64,000 nt of DNA from assembly GCF_014697475.1 (NCBI RefSeq), contig NZ_JACJRV010000002.1, forward strand, positions 339,572 through 403,571, in the 5' to 3' direction. Within the stretch, counting starts at the first letter, position 1, and each line of letters begins with the position of its first letter. This DNA comes from Nostoc sp. FACHB-152. Its GTDB lineage: Bacteria > Cyanobacteriota > Cyanobacteriia > Cyanobacteriales > Nostocaceae. Below the pieces are notes generated by a model. It saw nothing but the letters and a program-made list of their open reading frames with translations. It was not told where the DNA came from and did no database searches. Positions 47,993 through 58,661 of this stretch are shown in pieces. Made by a program: the position numbers and the translations under genes.

Positions 47993-48409
47993 ATTTAAAA
48001 TTCCTAGTCTAGAATTTTCTAACTAGGAAAATTTTTAAAACTAGATTATTTACTGCACGGCTGTTCTATGATTTTGGATTGTAGCAGGGCGCTAGTTAAG
48101 CATGAAAGCCAGCACCCCTAAAGCTACTTATGTTTTAATGAATCTGGCTCAAAATTAAATATTGTGCCAGTGCAAATCTTGTTGGCAAACAGCAATTTGT
48201 GGAATTGCTGTGCAGAATCATCTATCTGAGTTGGTAGTCATAAGATTTTGCCCGGCAGAGCGATCGCTATTTTATTATTAAAAGCCATCTAGAGGACACG
48301 GCAGGCGTGTCCATACTTAGAAATAACTCAGAACAGCAAAGCTGACACCAATGCTTTGAAATGTCTGGTAGCTTCAATTTTTCCCAGAAGTTGTACCAGG
48401 CATTTTTCA
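47993..48409. other. Intergenic region, nothing recognised
   Basis: 417 bp without a convincing gene. Small frames here do not have family-like sequence. Confidence 0.35.
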
Positions 48410-48607
48410 TTAGCAGTGGTGAAATAAAGTTTCTAAATAGACACGAGCCGCGCGGCGATCGCTCTCTCCATTTTGAAGTAAAAAAAGTGATAATGCTGCT
48501 GTCAGTACCCGGTTTTGATCCCAATCTGGATGGGTTTCTAAATAAGTTTTGAGAGATTCATGCAGTGTTTCGGGAATTTCTGTAAAAATGCTCACCGTTG
48601 CGTTCAT
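48410..48607 (-). CDS. DUF2811 protein
   Basis: 65 residues from MNATVSIFTEIPETLHESL; the sequence LHESLKTYLETHPDWDQNR and ALSLFLLQNGESDRRAARVY fills a whole DUF2811 domain, a small cyanobacterial family of unknown function with ribbon-helix-helix-like look (inference). GAAGGAAAA lies about eight bases before the ATG. An extra upstream start at 48631 is less likely. Confidence 0.75.
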   Translation of the reverse strand: MNATVSIFTEIPETLHESLKTYLETHPDWDQNRVLTAALSLFLLQNGESDRRAARVYLETLFHHC

Positions 48608-49125
48608 GAGATTTTCCTTCTCTAAGGCCAATCAAGCGAAATTGCTGACATACCATCTGCCTGTGCATCTAAAGAAACTGTTAATTTCCCCAGCGCAATC
48701 AACTAAAAAAAATGCCAGCCGAATCATTGTGCGCTAAGAGGGGGTAGGTTTGTCAATGCTGCGAAATGTTAAGAACGATTCTTAAGAAAACAAATATTTA
48801 CGAAACTATCAGGGTTACAAGCAGTTTTTCGTTACTTTACTTTACACAAACTCAGTCACTTAAGTCAGCTAATCCTGGCAATTCAAAATCCCCAACAAAG
48901 CAGCAAGTGCTGATCATTTCGTTCAAACCTGTGGAAAACTACGAAAATACCTGTGGAAACCCTGTGGAATCAGTGAGGAAAATTTCAGCTAATGATAAGA
49001 ATTACAAAAAGTCTGAAGTACTTGGTCAATAGTCCATAATCAACGGTCATTTGCTGAAGGTAGAAGGCAAAAGGTAGAAATTTCATACTTCATACTTTTT
49101 TCCCAACTCCCCACTCCCCAATTCA
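48608..49125. other. Intergenic region with DnaA-box-like cluster
   Basis: 518 bp. The 88-codon frame at 48766-49032 has no family likeness and is probably not a gene. The region has three TGTGGAA-type nonamers (see separate entry) and ends in CCCCACTCCCC repeat text. Confidence 0.4.
48930..48971 (+). promoter_or_regulatory. Three DnaA-box-like nonamers
   Basis: TGTGGAAAA (48930), TGTGGAAAC (48952) and TGTGGAATC (48963), all in one orientation. The first is the exact complement of TTTTCCACA, the box I recall for cyanobacterial DnaA. Starts are 22 and 11 bp apart, near helical spacing. Confidence 0.35.
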
Positions 49126-49776
49126 TCATCGCCGCCGTTCTTGTAACTTCCGGTATACAGCTTTTAAATCAATTTGATGATGTGCTAAAGCCACGAGGGT
49201 GTGATATAACAAATCCGCCACTTCACCAGCAATGGCATCTGCTTCATCATCTTTAAAAGCCATGACAACCTCGGCGGTTTCTTCACCTATCTTTTTCAAA
49301 ATCTTATTATCGCCACCGGCTAATAACTTAGAGGTATAAGAACTTTCTGTAGGATGATCGCGGCGATCGCAGATCACCTGAAACACCTGCGATAATGTAT
49401 CTCCTGGCGGTGGATTAATTTTTCCTTCTACTTGGTGAAAACAGCTGCGTTCACCAGTATGGCAGGCAATATCTCCTAATTGCTCCACCACAATTAACAA
49501 AGCATCACTATCACAGTCATAGCGAATACTTTGCACCTTCTGAATATGCCCAGAAGTCGCCCCCTTATGCCATAACTCCTGACGGGAACGACTCCAAAAC
49601 CAAGTTTCTCCAGTTTCTAAAGTCTTTTGCAACGATTCCCGATTCATCCACGCCATCATCAAGACTGTGCCATCTAAATAGTCTTGAACAATTGCCGCTA
49701 CCAAACCCCGTTCGTCGTAGCGAATTTTCTCAACGGGAATGGCCTGGCGCAATGAGTGCGGTTCGGTAGAAAACAT
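49126..49776 (-). CDS. hisIE: Bifunctional phosphoribosyl-AMP cyclohydrolase / phosphoribosyl-ATP pyrophosphatase
   Basis: 216 residues. The N-terminal HisI part has [33 protein letters not shown] and the metal-binding CDSDALLI and HTGERSCFH. The C-terminal HisE part has the PRA-PH acidic helices [18 protein letters not shown] and [15 protein letters not shown]. These are steps 2 and 3 of histidine synthesis. Confidence 0.95.
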   Translation of the reverse strand: MFSTEPHSLRQAIPVEKIRYDERGLVAAIVQDYLDGTVLMMAWMNRESLQKTLETGETWFWSRSRQELWHKGATSGHIQKVQSIRYDCDSDALLIVVEQLGDIACHTGERSCFHQVEGKINPPPGDTLSQVFQVICDRRDHPTESSYTSKLLAGGDNKILKKIGEETAEVVMAFKDDEADAIAGEVADLLYHTLVALAHHQIDLKAVYRKLQERRR

Positions 49777-49872
49777 ACCAGCTTATTTGCTCTAATAACT
49801 ATGACTAATGGATTCACGATACCATTCTCAATAGTACATCTGGTATGTTTTATTGAAATGAAAACTTATCAT

Positions 49873-50067
49873 TTAACCTAAAACAACAGCATTTCTTTCC
49901 ATTGCAGACTGCATTCTAACAGCACTTAACGCAACTTTATGAGCTTTGGATGCTTCGCCATACCAATGGAGAGCCGAGTTAAAAGCTGCACGGTAAAGCT
50001 CCTGGTATGCCTCTGATAATCGATTCCGAATTTCTAACGGCAAGTCTTCATTGGACTTGTACAGCAT
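49873..50067 (-). CDS. ChaB family protein
   Basis: 64 residues. LPLEIRNRLSEAYQELYRAAFNSALHWYGE matches the ChaB fold (two-to-three helices). ATG with AGGAAAA upstream. ChaB was named from a cation-transport operon in E. coli, but its role is unclear. Divergent from hemL. Confidence 0.75.
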   Translation of the reverse strand: MLYKSNEDLPLEIRNRLSEAYQELYRAAFNSALHWYGEASKAHKVALSAVRMQSAMERNAVVLG

Positions 50068-50173
50068 GGTTATTTTCCTGGTTCAGCTATTTTTATACGA
50101 TAGAAATTCTGAGCAGTTTTTAACCCTATCCTAAGATAGAGCTTTTTTTATTCCTCACTTTTAGGAGAGTCCC

Positions 50174-51472
50174 TTGGTAAATACCACAATTAAAACCACA
50201 AAATCACAAGAAATCTTTGCCGCCGCGCAAAATCTTATGCCAGGAGGAGTCAGTTCTCCTGTCAGAGCATTTAAATCTGTAGGTGGACAACCTATAGTTT
50301 TTGATCGTGTTAAAGGTGCATATATTTGGGATGTTGATGGCAACCAATATATTGACTATGTAGGCACCTGGGGACCAGCAATTTGTGGTCATGCTCATCC
50401 AGAAGTTATTGCCGCACTCCACGAAGCTTTAGAAAAAGGTACAAGCTTCGGTGCGCCTTCTGTGCTAGAAAATGTCCTTGCAGAGATGGTGATTGATGCT
50501 GTTCCTAGCATTGAAATGGTCAGGTTCGTCAACTCAGGGACAGAAGCTTGTATGGCTGTTTTACGGCTAATGCGGGCTTTTACCAACCGCGAGAAAATCA
50601 TCAAGTTTGAAGGTTGCTACCACGGACACGCTGATATGTTCTTAGTGAAGGCTGGTTCAGGCGTGGCTACCCTTGGCTTACCAGACTCGCCAGGAGTACC
50701 AAAATCAGCAACTAGTAGCACCTTAACAGCCCCATTCAATGACCTAGAAGCAGTCAAAGCCTTGTTTGAAGAACACCGCGACGAAATTGCTGGTGTAATT
50801 CTAGAGCCAGTTGTAGGTAACGCTGGGTTTATTCCTCCCGATGCTGGGTTCTTAGAAGGACTACGGGAACTTACGCATGAGCATGGGGCTTTATTAGTTT
50901 TTGATGAAGTTATGACAGGCTTCCGCATTGCCTACGGTGGGGCGCAAGAGAAATTTGGCATTACTCCTGATTTGACAACACTGGGTAAGGTAATTGGTGG
51001 TGGTTTGCCAGTCGGAGCTTATGGTGGACGAAGAGATATTATGTCAATGATTGCTCCTGCTGGCCCTGTATATCAAGCAGGGACTCTGTCGGGGAATCCT
51101 TTGGCGATGACAGCTGGCATTAAGACGCTGGAATTGCTGCAAAAACCAGGTACATATGAGTATCTTGACCGAATTACTCAAAAACTATCAGACGGGTTGC
51201 TGCAAATTGCTCAAGAAACAGGTCATGCAGCTTGTGGTGGTCAAATTAGTGCCATGTTTGGCTTATTTTTCACTTCTGGGCCTGTTCATAACTACGAAGA
51301 TGCCAAAAAGTCAGATACTGCCAAATTTGGACGTTTCCATCGCGGTATGTTAGAGCGTGGTGTTTATTTAGCACCATCTCAGTTTGAGGCTGGGTTTACT
51401 GCTTTAGCTCATACTGAAGAAGATATTAACCAAACTCTAGCAGTTGCACGGGAAGTAATGTCGAACCTCTAA
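50174..51472 (+). CDS. hemL: Glutamate-1-semialdehyde 2,1-aminomutase
   Basis: 432 residues, TTG start with TAGGAG seven bases upstream. [19 protein letters not shown] and [16 protein letters not shown] begin the aminotransferase fold; [15 protein letters not shown] and the PLP-lysine block [18 protein letters not shown] follow. It makes 5-aminolevulinate, the first committed step toward chlorophyll, heme and bilins by the C5 route. Confidence 0.95.
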   Translation: MVNTTIKTTKSQEIFAAAQNLMPGGVSSPVRAFKSVGGQPIVFDRVKGAYIWDVDGNQYIDYVGTWGPAICGHAHPEVIAALHEALEKGTSFGAPSVLENVLAEMVIDAVPSIEMVRFVNSGTEACMAVLRLMRAFTNREKIIKFEGCYHGHADMFLVKAGSGVATLGLPDSPGVPKSATSSTLTAPFNDLEAVKALFEEHRDEIAGVILEPVVGNAGFIPPDAGFLEGLRELTHEHGALLVFDEVMTGFRIAYGGAQEKFGITPDLTTLGKVIGGGLPVGAYGGRRDIMSMIAPAGPVYQAGTLSGNPLAMTAGIKTLELLQKPGTYEYLDRITQKLSDGLLQIAQETGHAACGGQISAMFGLFFTSGPVHNYEDAKKSDTAKFGRFHRGMLERGVYLAPSQFEAGFTALAHTEEDINQTLAVAREVMSNL

Positions 51473-51822
51473 GTAAATGCTGAGTTTTAGCTTCAGAATA
51501 GAGGCTAGGGACTAGGGGTTAGAGGTTAGAGAAAAACCTAGTAGAGACGCGATATATCGCGTCTCTACTTACGTGATAGTAAAAATACGTAGAAGTTCTA
51601 CCTCAAACGTTATGATTATGCTAATAGCTTGATTTCTACTGATGCTAGCTCTTCAAATTAGCTATTTTGTGGTGATGATTGCTTAGGTAAACCAATTAAA
51701 CTTTAGGAACTCTTCAAAGGATTTCCAGCATAAATTACCTGCCAAAAGTGGAGTTTGCTCTGAATAATTGAATAAGAGCGTAAATGCTCCTAGCCATTAT
51801 TCGTGCAGCGAGTTGACAGTGC
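51473..51822. other. Intergenic region with heptamers and palindrome
   Basis: GAGGCTAGGGACTAGGGG and following heptamer-like units (51501-51531) precede a palindrome. No gene. Confidence 0.4.
51541..51568 (+). terminator. 28-bp perfect palindrome
   Basis: GTAGAGACGCGATA and TATCGCGTCTCTAC form a full palindrome downstream of hemL. It is a member of the same dispersed TAGAGACG family as at 16894 and 32615. Confidence 0.5.
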
Positions 51823-53442
51823 ATGAGCTACTGCTTAAATCCTACCTGTCCCAATCCCAATAACGTGGCATATAGCATAAGGTGTCAGTCTTGTGACTCA
51901 CGACTACTGCTGCGCGATCGCTATCGAGTCAGTAAACCTCTAGGTCAAGGTGGCTTTGGGGCAACATTTTTAGCTCAAGATGAAGCTTTACCAGGAGAAC
52001 CGAGTTGTGTAATCAAGCAACTACGTCCCTCAGGAAACGCACCACACGTGTTGCAGATGGCGCGAGAACTGTTTGAGCGAGAAGCCAGAACTTTAGGTAA
52101 AATTGGCAACCATCCTCAAGTGCCAAGGTTGCTAGATTATTTTGAAGAACAAGAGCAATTTTATCTAGTTCAGGAATATATCAGTGGTGCTACTTTACAG
52201 CAGGAAATTAAAGCCAACGGGGTTTTAAGCGAAGTTGGTGTTAAACAATTTTTGAGTGAGATTTTACCTTTACTGCAATATATTCATGAACAGAAGGTAA
52301 TTCACCGTGATATCAAGCCAGCCAACTTAATTCGCCGTTCACAAGATGCCAGAATGGTACTGATTGACTTTGGTGCTGTCAAAAACCAAGTTACCCAAGC
52401 TGCGCCTAGCCAATCAGGACATACAGCATTAACTGCCTATGCAATTGGTACTCCAGGTTTTGCACCTCCAGAGCAAATGGCTATGCGTCCAGTTTATGCC
52501 AGTGACATCTACGCCCTAGGTGTAACTTGTATTTTTCTGTTAACTGGCAAAACCCCTAAAGATTTAGATTACAATCCCACAACAGGGGAAATGATGTGGG
52601 AGCAGCTGGTCTATGTGAGTGACCACTTGACCAGCGTATTGCGGAAAATGTTAGAGGTTTCTGTTCGCAATCGCTACCAATCAGCGACTGATGTCTTAAG
52701 AGCATTAGAAATGGAGCCTTATTTAGATAGTTTAGCTAAAGGCTTGCTAGTGAAATCTGATGCTAGTCCTAAAGCTAAAGCAGCGCACCATGTAGACAAT
52801 TCTGCTATTTTATGCAGCAATCCTTCGGCTGTGGCTGCTGCTAACACGGGAGTTGCACAGGTAGCAGCAGCAATTCGTGCTAGACGAGCCAAAATAGCAG
52901 AAGCAGCTAGCTCTGATGCAGGGCGAACACGTCAAACAGCGATGACGAAAGCAACAACTTTACCTAACAGTAATAGTAATGGTGCTAATACACAACATTC
53001 TAAGATTGGGCGTAAATTAGACAGTCAAACTTTATTAACAGCCTATCTCAAAGGAAGGCGCGATTTTGCCTTACATAATTTAAACTTTCTCAACTTACAA
53101 GGTTGTGATTTATCAGAAACTAATTTCCATTCGGCTCAACTGCAAAATACCAATCTCCAGGGAGCAAACCTGCACAATAGTGATTTTGGTAGGGCTAGTT
53201 TGACTCGTGCTAATCTCAGGGATGCTAATTTGGCTAAAGCTTATTTCAACCATGCTGATTTAGAAGGAGCCGACTTGCGCGGTGCCGATCTCAGTCATGC
53301 CCATTTGAGTAATGCTAATCTTCGCGGTACTAATTTGTGCGGTGCTAATCTTACAGGAGCCAAAATTTTAGATGAGCAGTTGGCACTGGCTAAAACTAAT
53401 TGGATGACAGTACGCCCCAATGGAAAACGAGGCTTATTATGA
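51823..53442 (+). CDS. Ser/Thr protein kinase with zinc-ribbon head and pentapeptide-repeat tail
   Basis: 539 residues. An N-terminal four-cysteine ribbon (Cys 4, 9, 21, 24) is followed by a protein kinase domain: GQGGFGATF, Lys in VIKQL (65), HRDIKPANLI (161-170) and DFGAVK (182-187), then GTPGFAPPEQ. A linker of Ala/Ser follows. From about residue 410 there are pentapeptide repeats A(D/N)LXX (LQNTNLQGANLHNSDFGRAS and onward). The fusion resembles the cyanobacterial kinase class of this architecture. An FHA gene is the next gene in the same direction. Confidence 0.9.
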   Translation: MSYCLNPTCPNPNNVAYSIRCQSCDSRLLLRDRYRVSKPLGQGGFGATFLAQDEALPGEPSCVIKQLRPSGNAPHVLQMARELFEREARTLGKIGNHPQVPRLLDYFEEQEQFYLVQEYISGATLQQEIKANGVLSEVGVKQFLSEILPLLQYIHEQKVIHRDIKPANLIRRSQDARMVLIDFGAVKNQVTQAAPSQSGHTALTAYAIGTPGFAPPEQMAMRPVYASDIYALGVTCIFLLTGKTPKDLDYNPTTGEMMWEQLVYVSDHLTSVLRKMLEVSVRNRYQSATDVLRALEMEPYLDSLAKGLLVKSDASPKAKAAHHVDNSAILCSNPSAVAAANTGVAQVAAAIRARRAKIAEAASSDAGRTRQTAMTKATTLPNSNSNGANTQHSKIGRKLDSQTLLTAYLKGRRDFALHNLNFLNLQGCDLSETNFHSAQLQNTNLQGANLHNSDFGRASLTRANLRDANLAKAYFNHADLEGADLRGADLSHAHLSNANLRGTNLCGANLTGAKILDEQLALAKTNWMTVRPNGKRGLL

Positions 53443-53927
53443 TTGGTTAGATACTAGTTTTTTAATTAAGTAAATTACAGCTTGATCAGTGAGAGAGTAG
53501 AGGGTAAAATATTTTACTCTATCTATAAAAAACTGTTGTATTGATACTCTTTTAACTAAAAATTATTAGAACTAAACAAGGGATAGCTAAGGCAAAATCA
53601 CGATGATTTAACAATTCTGGGTTTGAATCAGCCAGAAAAATTGTTGTGACAATTTATTATTTATGTTATTTTTAAACCTAGCTTAATATTTTCTTAATAA
53701 TTACTATCTTTCAAAAACAGAATGTAGTAATTACAATAAAAAAAAGTGCCATAATCAATAATTTTTTTATAAAAAGTTTCACGGTATTTCTACTGAGCAG
53801 CAATAAATAAATTGTCGAGCTTGTAGTTAAGGTCGTAAAGCTTGAGTAGGTATAGTTGCTAAATTTTTAAAATGCAACAATAACTAAAAACACAACTGTT
53901 CCTAATTGTAGGCTGAGAAGAAAGTTG
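53443..53927. other. AT-rich region between kinase and FHA genes
   Basis: 485 bp without a gene; a weak hairpin AACAATT...AATTGTT at 53610-53645. Confidence 0.4.
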
Positions 53928-54710
53928 ATGATTGAAATCAGCAAGCCACATATGTTGGCAGTAGAAAACTCAGCTAGCGTAGCTGAGTTTCAAACTAAAG
54001 AAATAGAAAAGAAATTAAATTTATATCAGGTATTTCTCAAAATATATGAAAATCACACAAGCGTTTTAGAAGAAATCCTGAAACTAGAAAATTTATCTCA
54101 GCCTTCTTTAACTAGGCTTAAACCTAGTTACGTGCAGGGTATAGTAGATGAATCTGGGGTGTATCTGGTGACTAATTTGGGTAACAACCAAACGGAAGCC
54201 TTAATACAGCCACAGCGAATTTGGACGCTAGGACGCGATCGCCACAATGGTATTTATGTTGCCGATAAACATATGTCTCGTCGCCATGCTGCCATCCAAT
54301 ATCTAGATCTTAATGATGAATCAGGCTTTTACTTAGTTGATTTCAAAAGTACCAATGGCTCATTTGTAAATGGCGAACGCGTCTATCACCAGATCAAACT
54401 CAAAGATGGCGATCGCGTCCGTTTAGGCAATATTAGTTTTGATTTCTTTTGCAATCATAGCTGCCGCATTCTCCCGACAGTGGCGATGGAGTTACTGATG
54501 CAGTTGGCATCTCGTAAAAGATGCTCGATTGACGAAACATTGACTGATATTGCTATGGAAAGTTATTCACCTGAAATCTCAGGTAAAACTCTTCCATTTC
54601 CTAATAATTCTGACTTAGATTATCAAAGTGAATATGATGGCTTAAATACAGAACAAAAAGCGGAGATTTTAGACCGTTTTTTCAGCCAAGTTCCACCTTA
54701 TTCGGTATAG
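53928..54710 (+). CDS. FHA-domain protein
   Basis: 260 residues from the ATG at 53928. An N-terminal helix (VAEFQTKEIEKKLNLYQVFLKI) leads to the FHA domain at about 85-175: WTLGRDRHNGIYVADKHMSRRH, then YLVDFKSTNGSFVNGE and KDGDRVRLGNISFDFF. GR, SRRH and TNG are the phosphothreonine-contact blocks. It probably reads kinase signals. The C-terminal 80 residues are unknown. Confidence 0.9.
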   Translation: MIEISKPHMLAVENSASVAEFQTKEIEKKLNLYQVFLKIYENHTSVLEEILKLENLSQPSLTRLKPSYVQGIVDESGVYLVTNLGNNQTEALIQPQRIWTLGRDRHNGIYVADKHMSRRHAAIQYLDLNDESGFYLVDFKSTNGSFVNGERVYHQIKLKDGDRVRLGNISFDFFCNHSCRILPTVAMELLMQLASRKRCSIDETLTDIAMESYSPEISGKTLPFPNNSDLDYQSEYDGLNTEQKAEILDRFFSQVPPYSV

Positions 54711-54793
54711 CGAAAACAGTGAACAGTTATTATTTGTCACTATTCACTGTTTCTCTAGCAATCCTATTTAATTGGTAAAAATTGCCCTTGTTT

Positions 54794-54830
54794 AGAACCC
54801 CAACTTCTTTAAAAAGTCAGGGTTCTTTTT
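54794..54830 (+). terminator. Rho-independent terminator
   Basis: AGAACCC...GGGTTCT with inner ACTT/AAGT pairs and TTTTT after; it serves the FHA gene on the plus strand and sits 9 bp beyond the recA end. A second hairpin (AACAGTGAA...TTCACTGTT) lies at about 54716-54753. Confidence 0.8.
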
Positions 54831-54838
54831 GTTCAAAA

Positions 54839-55909
54839 TTATTCTTCTTCCTCGTATTCTTCTTCCTCGTCTTCATTGACTTTAGCTACAGAGTTAGCAG
54901 AAACAACAGCCCCCATATCTAACTTTTGGCGCACTTGCTGTTTAATTTGTTCAACGAATTCCGGCTTTTCTTCTAAGTATTTAATAGCGTTATCTCGACC
55001 TTGAGAAATGTTGTCGCCGTTGTAGCTATACCAAGCACCTTTGCGGGTCAAAACGCCTGTTTCTTCTGCTATATCGACCAGACAACCTAAAATAGAAATT
55101 CCTTTGCCAAAAATAATGTCAAATTCCGCAATTCTAAAAGGTGGTGCGACTTTGTTTTTAGCAACTTTGACTTTGACGCGGTTGCCAAATTCATCTGTAC
55201 CTTTTTTCAAGGTTTGAATCCGACGAATGTCTAAGCGCACAGAAGCGTAAAACTTTAAGGCGTTACCACCAGTTGTTGTTTCTGGGCTACCGTAGGTAAC
55301 GCCAATTTTTTGCCGCAACTGGTTAATGAAAATTACGGTACAACCAGATTTACCAATGTTACCAGTAATTTTACGCAGAGCTTGGCTCATTAGTCTGGCT
55401 TGTAAGCCTACATGAGCATCACCCATATCACCTTCGATTTCTGCACGGGGAACTAACGCGGCTACTGAGTCGATAACTACGATGTCAACGGCGGCAGAGC
55501 GCACCAGTTGATCGACGATTTCTAAAGCAGACTCCCCTGTATCTGGTTGGGACACCAGCAAGTTTTCAATATCTACACCTAAGGCCGCAGCATATGTAGG
55601 ATCAAGGGCGTGTTCAGCATCGACGAAGGCAGCAATCCCACCTTGCCGTTGCACTTCGGCGAGTGCGTGCAACGCTACTGTCGTTTTACCAGAACTTTCT
55701 GGGCCATAAATCTCAATTACTCGTCCTTTGGGTAAACCACCACCTAGTGCCAAATCTAAGGTGAGCGCCCCTGTGGAAATTGTCTCCACTCGCATCCGGG
55801 TTGCATCGCCTAGGCGCATGATTGCTCCTTTACCGAAGCTGCGCTCAATCTGGTTAAGTACCATATTCAGGGCTTTTTGCTTACCGGAAGTGTCAGTGTT
55901 GATAGCCAT
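54839..55909 (-). CDS. recA: Recombinase RecA
   Basis: 356 residues. Walker [10 protein letters not shown], Walker B region [14 protein letters not shown]1/L2 DNA loops ([14 protein letters not shown] and [18 protein letters not shown]) and an acidic tail [11 protein letters not shown]. RecA forms filaments on single-stranded DNA for repair and strand exchange. A LexA-like box precedes the start (separate entry). Confidence 0.97.
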   Translation of the reverse strand: MAINTDTSGKQKALNMVLNQIERSFGKGAIMRLGDATRMRVETISTGALTLDLALGGGLPKGRVIEIYGPESSGKTTVALHALAEVQRQGGIAAFVDAEHALDPTYAAALGVDIENLLVSQPDTGESALEIVDQLVRSAAVDIVVIDSVAALVPRAEIEGDMGDAHVGLQARLMSQALRKITGNIGKSGCTVIFINQLRQKIGVTYGSPETTTGGNALKFYASVRLDIRRIQTLKKGTDEFGNRVKVKVAKNKVAPPFRIAEFDIIFGKGISILGCLVDIAEETGVLTRKGAWYSYNGDNISQGRDNAIKYLEEKPEFVEQIKQQVRQKLDMGAVVSANSVAKVNEDEEEEYEEEE

Positions 55910-55964
55910 TACTGCCTCTATCTATATATATGGATTTATGGAGTGTTAGGTTGGGATTTTGAGT

Positions 55965-55978
55965 AGAACAGATATACT
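55965..55978 (-). promoter_or_regulatory. LexA-box-like site upstream of recA
   Basis: On the minus strand AGTATATCTGTTCT matches the published cyanobacterial LexA consensus RGTACN3DGTWCB (as I remember it) at all but one position. It lies 56 bp before the recA ATG. Confidence 0.45.
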
Positions 55979-56167
55979 ATTTTAGCCAGAAAATGCGGGA
56001 ATAGGATTTATCTAAGAAAGAATCGTGACATCATCGTAACGCGATCGCCACCTTATTTGAGTAGTCTTTACCCCCCTCAACTATTATGGCTTCCACCATG
56101 TCGTTTGTTAGTATTTGGATAAAGGTTTCGCGCTTTTATTCTGCCCCCCTTGATTGAGCCGTTGTTA

Positions 56168-57415
56168 ATGACTTCTGATTTTACTGACTCTGTAATTTTA
56201 AATACAGCCCTTTCTGTTGCTGGTTTAACTGATTATATCCGCTTGCTGTTAGAGCAAGATGAGCAACTGCGGCAAGTTTGGATCACAGGGGAAGTTTCCA
56301 GTGCTAATCACCATCGTAGTGGTTTATTTTTCACGCTCCAAGATCCAGATGGGACAGCAGCAATTAAGTGTGTAGTCTGGAATACTCAAGTGCCAAAACT
56401 CATGCAGGTTCCCACGGTTGGGGAACAGATCATCATTTTGGGTAGTATCCGCCTGTATCCACAAAGGGGAGAGTATCAGTTATCGGTTTGGCAAGCTTTA
56501 CCTGCGGGTGTGGGTTTGCAAGCACTCCGCTATCAACAATTACGTAATCGCTTGCAGTCTGAAGGTTTATTTGACGCACAAAGGAAAAAATCGCTTCCTC
56601 CTCATCCGCAAACAATTGCTGTTGTGACTTCCCCCACGGCTGCGGCTTGGGGCGATATTCAAAAAACCATCAAGCAGAGATACCCAGGTTTACAGGTATT
56701 ATTTTCGCCAGCAACGGTACAGGGTGAACAAGCACCAGAGTCTATAGTCAAGGCGATCGCACGGGTAGAAGCAGATGGCCGCGCCGAAGTGCTAATTTTA
56801 TCACGGGGCGGTGGGGCAGTGGAAGAATTAGCTTGCTTTAACGATGAGCGCGTTGTGAGGGCTGTTGCTGATTGTTCTATTCCTGTAGTTACTGGGATTG
56901 GTCATCAACGGGATGAATCGTTAGTAGATTTAGTTGCCGATGTTTGCGTACATACACCGACGGCGGCAGCAGAAAGGGTTGTGCCTGCATTGTCAGAGTT
57001 GTATGCTCAACATCAGCAGCGAATTGATGCTTTGTATGATGCTGTGCATGAAGTCAGGGAGTCGGCTGTAAATAGGCTGCAAACATTCCGTAACCGGATG
57101 CAACGTTTAGGGTTGGATAGACAGGTAAAACAAGAAATGCAAAAGTTGGGCTGGAAGCGTCAGCAACTTGTGCAAATCACCAACAGGCGATCGCAACAAG
57201 CAACACAGCATTTAGAAATGTTACGCCAAAAATTGGCAACTCTTGACCCGAAAGGTGTTTTGCAGCGCGGTTATGCAGTAGTTAGACAAGAAAATGGTGC
57301 GATCGCGCGTGCGGCTAATGATTTAACTGTCGGGCAAGAATTGTTGGTTCAACTGGGACAGGGAGAGGTTAAAGTTAAGGTTACTGAAGTGACTACAAAA
57401 ACTCATAAAGATTAA
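56168..57415 (+). CDS. xseA: Exodeoxyribonuclease VII large subunit
   Basis: 415 residues from [10 protein letters not shown]. An N-terminal OB fold ([23 protein letters not shown]) is followed by the catalytic domain ([56 protein letters not shown]) and a long coiled coil. It degrades single-stranded DNA with XseB. A TTG start 18 bases upstream is possible. The stop overlaps the xseB start. Confidence 0.93.
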   Translation: MTSDFTDSVILNTALSVAGLTDYIRLLLEQDEQLRQVWITGEVSSANHHRSGLFFTLQDPDGTAAIKCVVWNTQVPKLMQVPTVGEQIIILGSIRLYPQRGEYQLSVWQALPAGVGLQALRYQQLRNRLQSEGLFDAQRKKSLPPHPQTIAVVTSPTAAAWGDIQKTIKQRYPGLQVLFSPATVQGEQAPESIVKAIARVEADGRAEVLILSRGGGAVEELACFNDERVVRAVADCSIPVVTGIGHQRDESLVDLVADVCVHTPTAAAERVVPALSELYAQHQQRIDALYDAVHEVRESAVNRLQTFRNRMQRLGLDRQVKQEMQKLGWKRQQLVQITNRRSQQATQHLEMLRQKLATLDPKGVLQRGYAVVRQENGAIARAANDLTVGQELLVQLGQGEVKVKVTEVTTKTHKD

Positions 57416-57657
57416 TGGTTAAACGCAAGAGTTCCTCGAATACTGAAAGTACTGAAGCGATCGCAGGCTGGAAGTACGAGGAGAAAGTGACAGAAATCGA
57501 AAAAATCATTTCTCGCATTGAAGCGGGTGAGTTGGAATTGGAAGACGTTTTTGAACAGTTTACTACTGCTGTTGAGTATTTACGTCAATGTGAAAGCTTT
57601 TTGCAACAGCGACAACAGCAGGTAGATTTACTGATTGAAACTCTAAATGATGAGTAG
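57415..57657 (+). CDS. xseB: Exodeoxyribonuclease VII small subunit
   Basis: 80 residues, helical hairpin [20 protein letters not shown] and [19 protein letters not shown], as expected of XseB. Its ATG overlaps the xseA stop (TAATG), so the two are translationally coupled. Confidence 0.93.
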   Translation: MVKRKSSSNTESTEAIAGWKYEEKVTEIEKIISRIEAGELELEDVFEQFTTAVEYLRQCESFLQQRQQQVDLLIETLNDE

Positions 57658-57693
57658 TTTCAGTTAACAGTAAACAGTAAATAGTTCAGTGGC

Positions 57694-57720
57694 TGTTGGG
57701 TTACGCTACGCTTACCCAAC
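57694..57720 (+). repeat. Dispersed palindrome GTTGGGT...ACCCAAC
   Basis: GTTGGGTTACGCTACGCTTA followed by CCCAAC forms a 7-bp stem; a common small cyanobacterial repeat, perhaps a terminator for xseAB. Confidence 0.5.
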
Positions 57721-57914
57721 CTACAGACTAATTTCCTAGCCCCTAGCCTCTAAATTCGCCTGAAAATTAATTCTCGCACTAGTAAGAATACATAAGAGCA
57801 AAAATCTGGTACAGTAACTCGGAACCTCAGCGCAAAAATCCGTTTTGCTAGATTCCAGCTTGCCAGTGTGGCAGTTTTCAGGTGTATAGGCAACTACTAA
57901 CTAGGGAAAAAAAT

Positions 57915-58661
57915 ATGAAACCTTTTCTCTTTGTCACTGACTTGGATCACACCCTCGTAGGTAATGACAAAGCTTTAGTAGAACTGAATGAAATACTCAA
58001 TCAGCATCGCCAAGAGTACGGTACAAAAATTGTGTATGCTACAGGGCGATCGCCTGTGCTTTACCGAGAATTGCAAGTTGAAAAAAATCTGATCGAACCG
58101 GATGCGCTTGTCTGTTCTGTAGGTACAGAAATTTACCTTGATAACGGCGATACACCAGATGCAGGCTGGTCAGATATTCTCTCGCCGGGATGGAACCGCG
58201 AAATAGTATTTTCAGTAGCTAAGTCTTTTCCTGAGTTGGCACCACAACCAGACTCTGAACAACGCCCGTTGAAGGTAAGTTTTTTCTTAAAAGAAGAATT
58301 TGCAGATAAAATTTTACCACAGATTGAGACAAAATTACAAAAGTATGGTTTAAATATAAAGTTAATCTATAGCAGTGGTATTGACCTCGACATTGTGCCG
58401 CGCTCAAGCGATAAAGGTCAGGCAATGCAGTTTCTCCGTCAAAAATGGAAATTTGCAGCAGAACAAACAGTTGTCTGCGGTGATTCAGGTAATGATATTG
58501 CTCTGTTTGCTGTAGGCCATGAACGGGGAATCATAGTCGGTAATGCCAGACCAGAGTTACTCAAATGGCATACTCAGTATCCTGCTGACTATCGATACCT
58601 AGCACAAGGTTATTGTGCTGGGGGAATTCTAGAAGGTTTGAAATATTTTGGATTCTTATGA
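57915..58661 (+). CDS. sppA: Sucrose-phosphate phosphatase
   Basis: 248 residues from [19 protein letters not shown] motif I has Asp 9 and Asp 11; motif II is the Thr in VYATGRSP; motif IV is [12 protein letters not shown]. The C2-type cap lies between. It removes phosphate from sucrose-6F-phosphate, the last step of sucrose synthesis. AGGGA precedes the ATG. Its stop overlaps the ruvA ATG (ATGA). Confidence 0.9.
   Translation: MKPFLFVTDLDHTLVGNDKALVELNEILNQHRQEYGTKIVYATGRSPVLYRELQVEKNLIEPDALVCSVGTEIYLDNGDTPDAGWSDILSPGWNREIVFSVAKSFPELAPQPDSEQRPLKVSFFLKEEFADKILPQIETKLQKYGLNIKLIYSSGIDLDIVPRSSDKGQAMQFLRQKWKFAAEQTVVCGDSGNDIALFAVGHERGIIVGNARPELLKWHTQYPADYRYLAQGYCAGGILEGLKYFGFL

Noticed and set aside
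48766..49032. 88-codon plus-strand frame
   Set aside because: It crosses the DnaA-box-like cluster, has low-complexity composition and no family likeness.
48608..49125. Replication origin
   Set aside because: Only three boxes, and neither dnaA nor dnaN nor an obvious unwinding element is next to it; kept only as a possible DnaA-binding cluster.
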